A stretch of 9,516 nt of DNA from JAVBKB01 sp031554275. Its GTDB lineage: Bacteria; Bacillota; Bacilli; JARBTR01. Under the pieces are notes generated by a model. The model did not search any database, was not told the DNA's origin, and worked only from the letters and a program-made list of their open reading frames with translations. The position numbers and the translations under genes were made by a program. The stretch lies in assembly GCA_031554275.1 (NCBI GenBank), contig JAVBKB010000184.1, forward strand, positions 1-9,516, in the 5' to 3' direction. Of this stretch, positions 6,543-9,516 are shown piece by piece (position 1 is the stretch's first letter; every line of letters begins with the position of its first letter).

Positions 6543-6650
6543 TTTAAAAATTGTTTCGACATAGGAAAACAGTTTTAAGCGGAAATTGATTTAAAATAGA
6601 CAACGATTTTAAACAAAAAACTATTTAACAATGAGAGAAGAGTGAAACTA

Positions 6651-7502
6651 GTGGATAAAATAATGCTTCCTGATATGATATTTTACGGTTATCATGGGGT
6701 GTTACCCGAAGAAACAAAGTTAGGACAAAAGTTTCGGATTGCTGCAACGCTAAACTTAAATGTTGCCGCAGCTGGTAGGACAGATGACTTAACAAAATCA
6801 GTTAGTTATGTGGATATATTTGATTTGTGCAAGAATATTGTTGAGGGTGAGTCCTGTAAGCTAATAGAAATGCTAGCAGAAAAAATTGCTTCAGCGATCC
6901 TTTCTCATAGCGAATTGATTGAAGCCTGTACGGTTCAGGTTGTGAAAGAAAATCCTCCAATTCCTGGCTACACTGGGGTTGCCGCAGTTGAAATTACTAG
7001 AAACCAACTACATCATGTATGCTACTTGTCTGTTGGTACAAATATTGGAGAACGTGAAGAGAATTTGGCTGCGGCTATTTTTCTCATCAGCACTCAACCA
7101 GATATTCGATTGACAAATCAGTCATCTTTCTATGAAACGGAACCGATTGGATATACTGAACAAGACTCATTTCTGAATGTTGTTGTGGAGATCAAAACAG
7201 CACTTTCACCAATGCAACTGCTTTCACATTGTCAAAGTATTGAGCAGAAATTAGGTCGGAAAAGAACAATTCGTTGGGGTCCAAGAATTATTGATGTCGA
7301 CATTTTGTTATTCGATTCGAGATCTATTCAGACAGATGAATTGACTGTTCCTCACCCACGAATGCATGAGCGTTCATTTGTGATGGCACCACTCGCAGAA
7401 ATAAACCCAGACATTGAAATCCCAATGCAACAGCAAACTGCTAGGGAAATTGCAGCAGAACTCCCAGATCGAGAAACAATTCGGAAATGGTCTAAGCAAT
7501 AA
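6651..7502 (+). CDS. folB-folK: Bifunctional dihydroneopterin aldolase / HPPK (FolB-FolK fusion)
   Basis: One 283-residue protein carrying two successive folate enzymes. Residues about 1-117 are FolB: DMIFYGYHGVLPEETKLGQ, the active-site helix KLIEMLAEKIA, and VVKENPPIPGY with the conserved lysine. Residues about 119-280 are FolK: YLSVGTNIGEREENL, the substrate segment SSFYETEPIGYTEQDSFLN, and the HPPK signature RWGPRIIDVDILLF with its magnesium-binding Asp pair. The aldolase half makes 6-hydroxymethyl-dihydropterin, and the kinase half pyrophosphorylates it for FolP. The start is uncertain: a GTG at 6642 opens the frame, but the in-frame GTG at 6651 gives MDKIMLPDM, matching the FolB N terminus, and sits at better spacing from the purine-rich GAGAGAAGAG. 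B. subtilis has separate folB and folK; fused forms are known elsewhere, such as in pneumococcus. Confidence 0.93.
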   Translation: MDKIMLPDMIFYGYHGVLPEETKLGQKFRIAATLNLNVAAAGRTDDLTKSVSYVDIFDLCKNIVEGESCKLIEMLAEKIASAILSHSELIEACTVQVVKENPPIPGYTGVAAVEITRNQLHHVCYLSVGTNIGEREENLAAAIFLISTQPDIRLTNQSSFYETEPIGYTEQDSFLNVVVEIKTALSPMQLLSHCQSIEQKLGRKRTIRWGPRIIDVDILLFDSRSIQTDELTVPHPRMHERSFVMAPLAEINPDIEIPMQQQTAREIAAELPDRETIRKWSKQ

Positions 7503-7613
7503 TTATAAATAGACTGAGTAATAATTTTAAAAATAGAATTATTGGGATACAATAACTTACAGGAATTGCTGATTTAAATTGTAGAGAAAGTCAAATAAAG
7601 TAGGAGCAAGGCA

Positions 7614-8609
7614 ATGTCTAAAGCATTTCATATTGGGAATGTGACCATTCCAAATCAAGTTGTCCTTGCCCCAATGGCAGGTGTTTGTAACTCAGCATTT
7701 CGACTCACTGTTAAGGAGTTCGGTGCTGGGTTAGTTTGTGCGGAAATGGTGAGCGATAAAGGCCTGCAATACGGCAATGAGAAGACCTTCGATATGCTTT
7801 ATATGGATGAGCGTGAGAAACCACTTAGCCTACAAATATTCGGTGGAGAAAAGAATTCACTCGTAGAAGCAGCGAAAATTGTTGAAAAGCATACCAATGC
7901 CGACATTATCGATATTAATATGGGTTGCCCAGTTCCTAAGATTACGAAGTCTGAAGCGGGTGCGCGGCTACTGCTAGATCCAGATAAGATCTATGATATC
8001 GTTTCAGCGGTCACGAAATCTGTCAATCTACCCATCACAGTGAAAATGCGAATGGGTTGGGATTCTGAACATATTCTGGCGATCGAGAATGCACAAGCCG
8101 TTGAAAAGGCTGGCGGTAAGGCAATTGCCCTGCATGGTCGAACTCGTGTGCAGATGTATGAAGGGGTTGCTAATTGGGATATTATTCGAGACGTCAAACA
8201 AGCAGTTTCGTTTCCTGTGATTGGCAATGGAGATGTCACAACACCAATTGATGCCAAAAGGATGCTGGACGAAACGGGCTGTGATGCAGTTATGATTGGA
8301 CGCGCCGCCCTTGGAAACCCTTGGATGATGTATCAAACCGTTCACTACTTGGATACAGGCGAATTGATTTCTGAACCAACACCCCGTGAGAAGATCGATG
8401 TATGTGTGGTGCACTTGGACCGATTAATCCATCTGAAAAACGAGTACATTGCAGTTCGTGAAATGCGCAAGCACGCTGCATGGTATTTGAAGGGAATCCG
8501 CGGCAATGCCAAAGTTCGCAATGCCATTAATGAGGTGAATACACGTGCCGATTTACTAACACTACTATATGGGTTAGTAGACGAAGTGGAGAAATTTGCG
8601 GTGCGATAG
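7614..8609 (+). CDS. dusB: tRNA-dihydrouridine synthase
   Basis: A 331-residue FMN-dependent enzyme that reduces uridine to dihydrouridine in tRNA. Seen: LAPMAGVCNSAFR (about 18-30, FMN-binding loop), DINMGCPVPKITKSEAGARLL with catalytic Cys105, VKMRMGWD with Lys144, ALHGRTRVQMYEG with His174, GNGDV, MIGRAALGNPWMM (phosphate-binding loop), and the C-terminal helical domain REMRKHAAWYLKGIRGNAKVRNAIN. Length and motifs fit the DusB group, whose bacillus members lie in the folate cluster before lysS. The ATG has AGGAG seven bases upstream. It follows folB-folK by 111 bases; the small regulator gene (yazB) found between them in B. subtilis is missing. A strong terminator follows. Confidence 0.95.
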   Translation: MSKAFHIGNVTIPNQVVLAPMAGVCNSAFRLTVKEFGAGLVCAEMVSDKGLQYGNEKTFDMLYMDEREKPLSLQIFGGEKNSLVEAAKIVEKHTNADIIDINMGCPVPKITKSEAGARLLLDPDKIYDIVSAVTKSVNLPITVKMRMGWDSEHILAIENAQAVEKAGGKAIALHGRTRVQMYEGVANWDIIRDVKQAVSFPVIGNGDVTTPIDAKRMLDETGCDAVMIGRAALGNPWMMYQTVHYLDTGELISEPTPREKIDVCVVHLDRLIHLKNEYIAVREMRKHAAWYLKGIRGNAKVRNAINEVNTRADLLTLLYGLVDEVEKFAVR

Positions 8610-8633
8610 TATATGAAATCAAAGTTGAATTAT

Positions 8634-8688
8634 AGAGGTTGGGAAAAAGGATTTGAACAAAATCCGAATTTCTCAGCCTCTTTTTTTT
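8634..8688 (+). terminator. Rho-independent terminator after dusB
   Basis: The outer stem AGAGGTTGGGAAA (8634-8646) pairs with TTTCTCAGCCTCT (8669-8681), with two G-T wobbles. The inner stem GGATTT (8649-8654) pairs with AAATCC (8660-8665). Eight T residues (8681-8688) follow immediately. This closes the folate/dus unit. Confidence 0.92.
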
Positions 8689-8836
8689 GTGAGTAGGAAA
8701 AAAGCCAAAGGATAGTCAGAAGCAAACTGTTACATGAACCTAAACACAGCTAAAGCCAAAATGGGCAAAGGAAATCGAAGAAAAATTTGCATAAATGAAG
8801 GATTTGCGATTTTTTTCTGCGTAAATGGTAAAACGA

Positions 8837-8865
8837 TTGACACAACCATAAATGAAATATATTGT
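8837..8865 (+). promoter_or_regulatory. Consensus-like sigma-A promoter ahead of the hexanucleotide array
   Basis: A perfect TTGACA (8837-8842), a 17-base spacer and TATTGT (8860-8865, four of six matches). Transcription would start near 8872 and run through the array toward the gene beginning at 9514. It lies behind the dusB terminator, so it opens a new unit. Confidence 0.55.
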
Positions 8866-8912
8866 AAAAGATAAGCAAGAAATTTGTCGAACAAAATCGA
8901 AGCTGAAGCAAA

Positions 8913-9446
8913 GTGAATAAAACAAAAGCAAAAACAAAGTTGAAATCGGAAACGAAAGCAAAGTCAAAAACAAAAACGAAAACGAAATCAAAGTCAAAAT
9001 CAAAATCAAAATCGAAGTCAAAATCAAAGTCAAAATCAAAGTCAAAATCAAAATCGAAATCGAAATCGAAATCAAAGTCAAAGTCAAAATCAAAATCAAA
9101 ATCAAATTCGAAGTCAAAGTAAAAATCAAAGTCAAAATCGAAGTCAAAGTCGAAATCAAAATCAAAGTCAAAATCGAAATCGAAATCAAAGTCAAAATCA
9201 AAGTCAAAATCAAAATCAAAGTCAAAAGCGACATCAAAATCAAAGTCAAAGTCAAAGTCAAAATCAAAGTCAAAGCCAAAGTCAAAATCAAAGTCAAAGC
9301 CAAAGTCAAAATCAAAATCGAAATCGAAATCAAAGTCAAAATCAAAGTCAAAGTCAAAATCAAAGTCAAAGTCAAAGTCAAAGTCAAAGTCAAAATCAAA
9401 GTCAAAGTCAAAGCCGAAGCCAAAAGCAAAAGCAATTTTAAGGTAA
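8913..9446 (+). pseudogene. Possible Lys-Ser repeat reading frame, interrupted by one stop
   Basis: From a GTG at 8913 the plus frame reads MNKTKAKTKLKSETKAK and then (Lys-Ser)n for 69 residues, to a TAA at 9120-9122. That TAA is in phase and looks like a single-base change of a TCA unit; the same frame then continues for 107 codons of Lys-Ser with a few Pro, Ala and Thr, ending ...AILR at TAA 9444-9446. No start codon lies in the second half. There is no good ribosome site before 8913, although a promoter lies upstream. Nearly all unit variation is silent in this frame, but it is equally silent in the minus-strand Asp-Phe frame (open from 9469 to 8750), so silence alone does not prove coding. 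It may be a broken gene for a lysine-rich protein, or no gene at all. Confidence 0.3.
8940..9434. repeat. Hexanucleotide array (AAAGTC / AAAATC / AAATCG units)
   Basis: About 0.5 kb of near-perfect 6-base periodicity with an inner 3-base rhythm of aaR-tcR. Most unit differences are A/G changes at every third base. The centre is most uniform; both edges decay into related units such as aaAaca, aaAgca and aaGcca, as expected of an array grown by slippage. Degenerate relatives reach further left (for instance around 8893-8908, in another phase). The plus strand is A-rich. Such an array is very unusual next to housekeeping genes in a bacillus-type genome. Confidence 0.92.
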
Positions 9447-9513
9447 TAAAGCCGAAGTAATTCTATCAAGAACTCATTATATAAGTAGAAAATTTGACAG
9501 AAAAAGGAGAAGT

Positions 9514-9516
9514 ATG
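9514..9516 (+). CDS. First codon of the next gene (partial)
   Basis: AAGGAG (9504-9509) stands four bases before an ATG that is the last codon in the window. In related bacilli lysS follows dusB, but nothing in the window shows the product. The spacing is slightly short, so the true start could differ. Confidence 0.4.

Noticed and set aside
7517..7545. Inverted repeat AATAATT/AATTATT before dusB as a terminator
   Set aside because: It is a short, purely A/T stem without a T-tract and would be too unstable.
8940..9434. The repeat array as a CRISPR locus
   Set aside because: The units are 6 bases with no unique spacers and no cas genes.
8750..9469. A 239-codon minus-strand frame of alternating Asp-Phe as a protein gene
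   Set aside because: It is open only because the hexamer array has no stops in that phase; there is no ribosome site at its TTG, the non-repeat end resembles no family, and the dusB terminator and the promoter both point to plus-strand transcription. Not fully excluded.

Overview
The window comes from a low-GC Gram-positive bacterium of the Bacillales type. The support for this is a staphylococcal-style agrBDCA quorum-sensing locus, a Bacillus-like ComEB deoxycytidylate deaminase, the folate/dus gene order seen beside lysS in bacilli, GGAGG-type ribosome binding sites, and TTG/GTG starts. The genus cannot be fixed from the sequence alone.

Layout. Positions 85-498 (minus strand) encode a small PhnB-like VOC-fold protein. 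A gene-poor, AT-rich stretch of about 535 bases follows; its last 120 bases hold three related motif copies and a -10 box that look like a regulated promoter. Positions 1034-4071 are a complete agr system: agrB (peptide processing), a 43-residue agrD (pro-peptide, predicted ring Cys-Gln-Gly-Val-Tyr), agrC (receptor histidine kinase, TTG start) and agrA (LytTR response regulator). AgrB should cut and cyclise AgrD, the exported thiolactone should be sensed by AgrC, and AgrA should activate agrBD and other targets. A 13-bp perfect inverted repeat brackets the agrC promoter core and start codon. After agr come a dCMP deaminase gene (comEB type) and a second PhnB-like VOC gene.

A stretch of about 575 bases with two hairpins but no convincing gene separates this from a folate block: folP with its own promoter, a fused folB-folK gene, and dusB, closed by a strong intrinsic terminator at 8634-8688. 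FolB and FolK act before FolP in dihydropterin supply; dusB is a tRNA modification gene that travels with them.

The last 800 bases hold a consensus-like promoter and a hexanucleotide array of about 0.5 kb (units such as AAAGTC and AAAATC). On the plus strand it reads as alternating Lys-Ser, broken by one stop codon; on the minus strand it reads as uninterrupted Asp-Phe. It ends just before a ribosome binding site and an ATG, the first codon of a gene that continues outside the window.

The most interesting parts are the agr locus with its own peptide and control sequences, and the hexanucleotide array.
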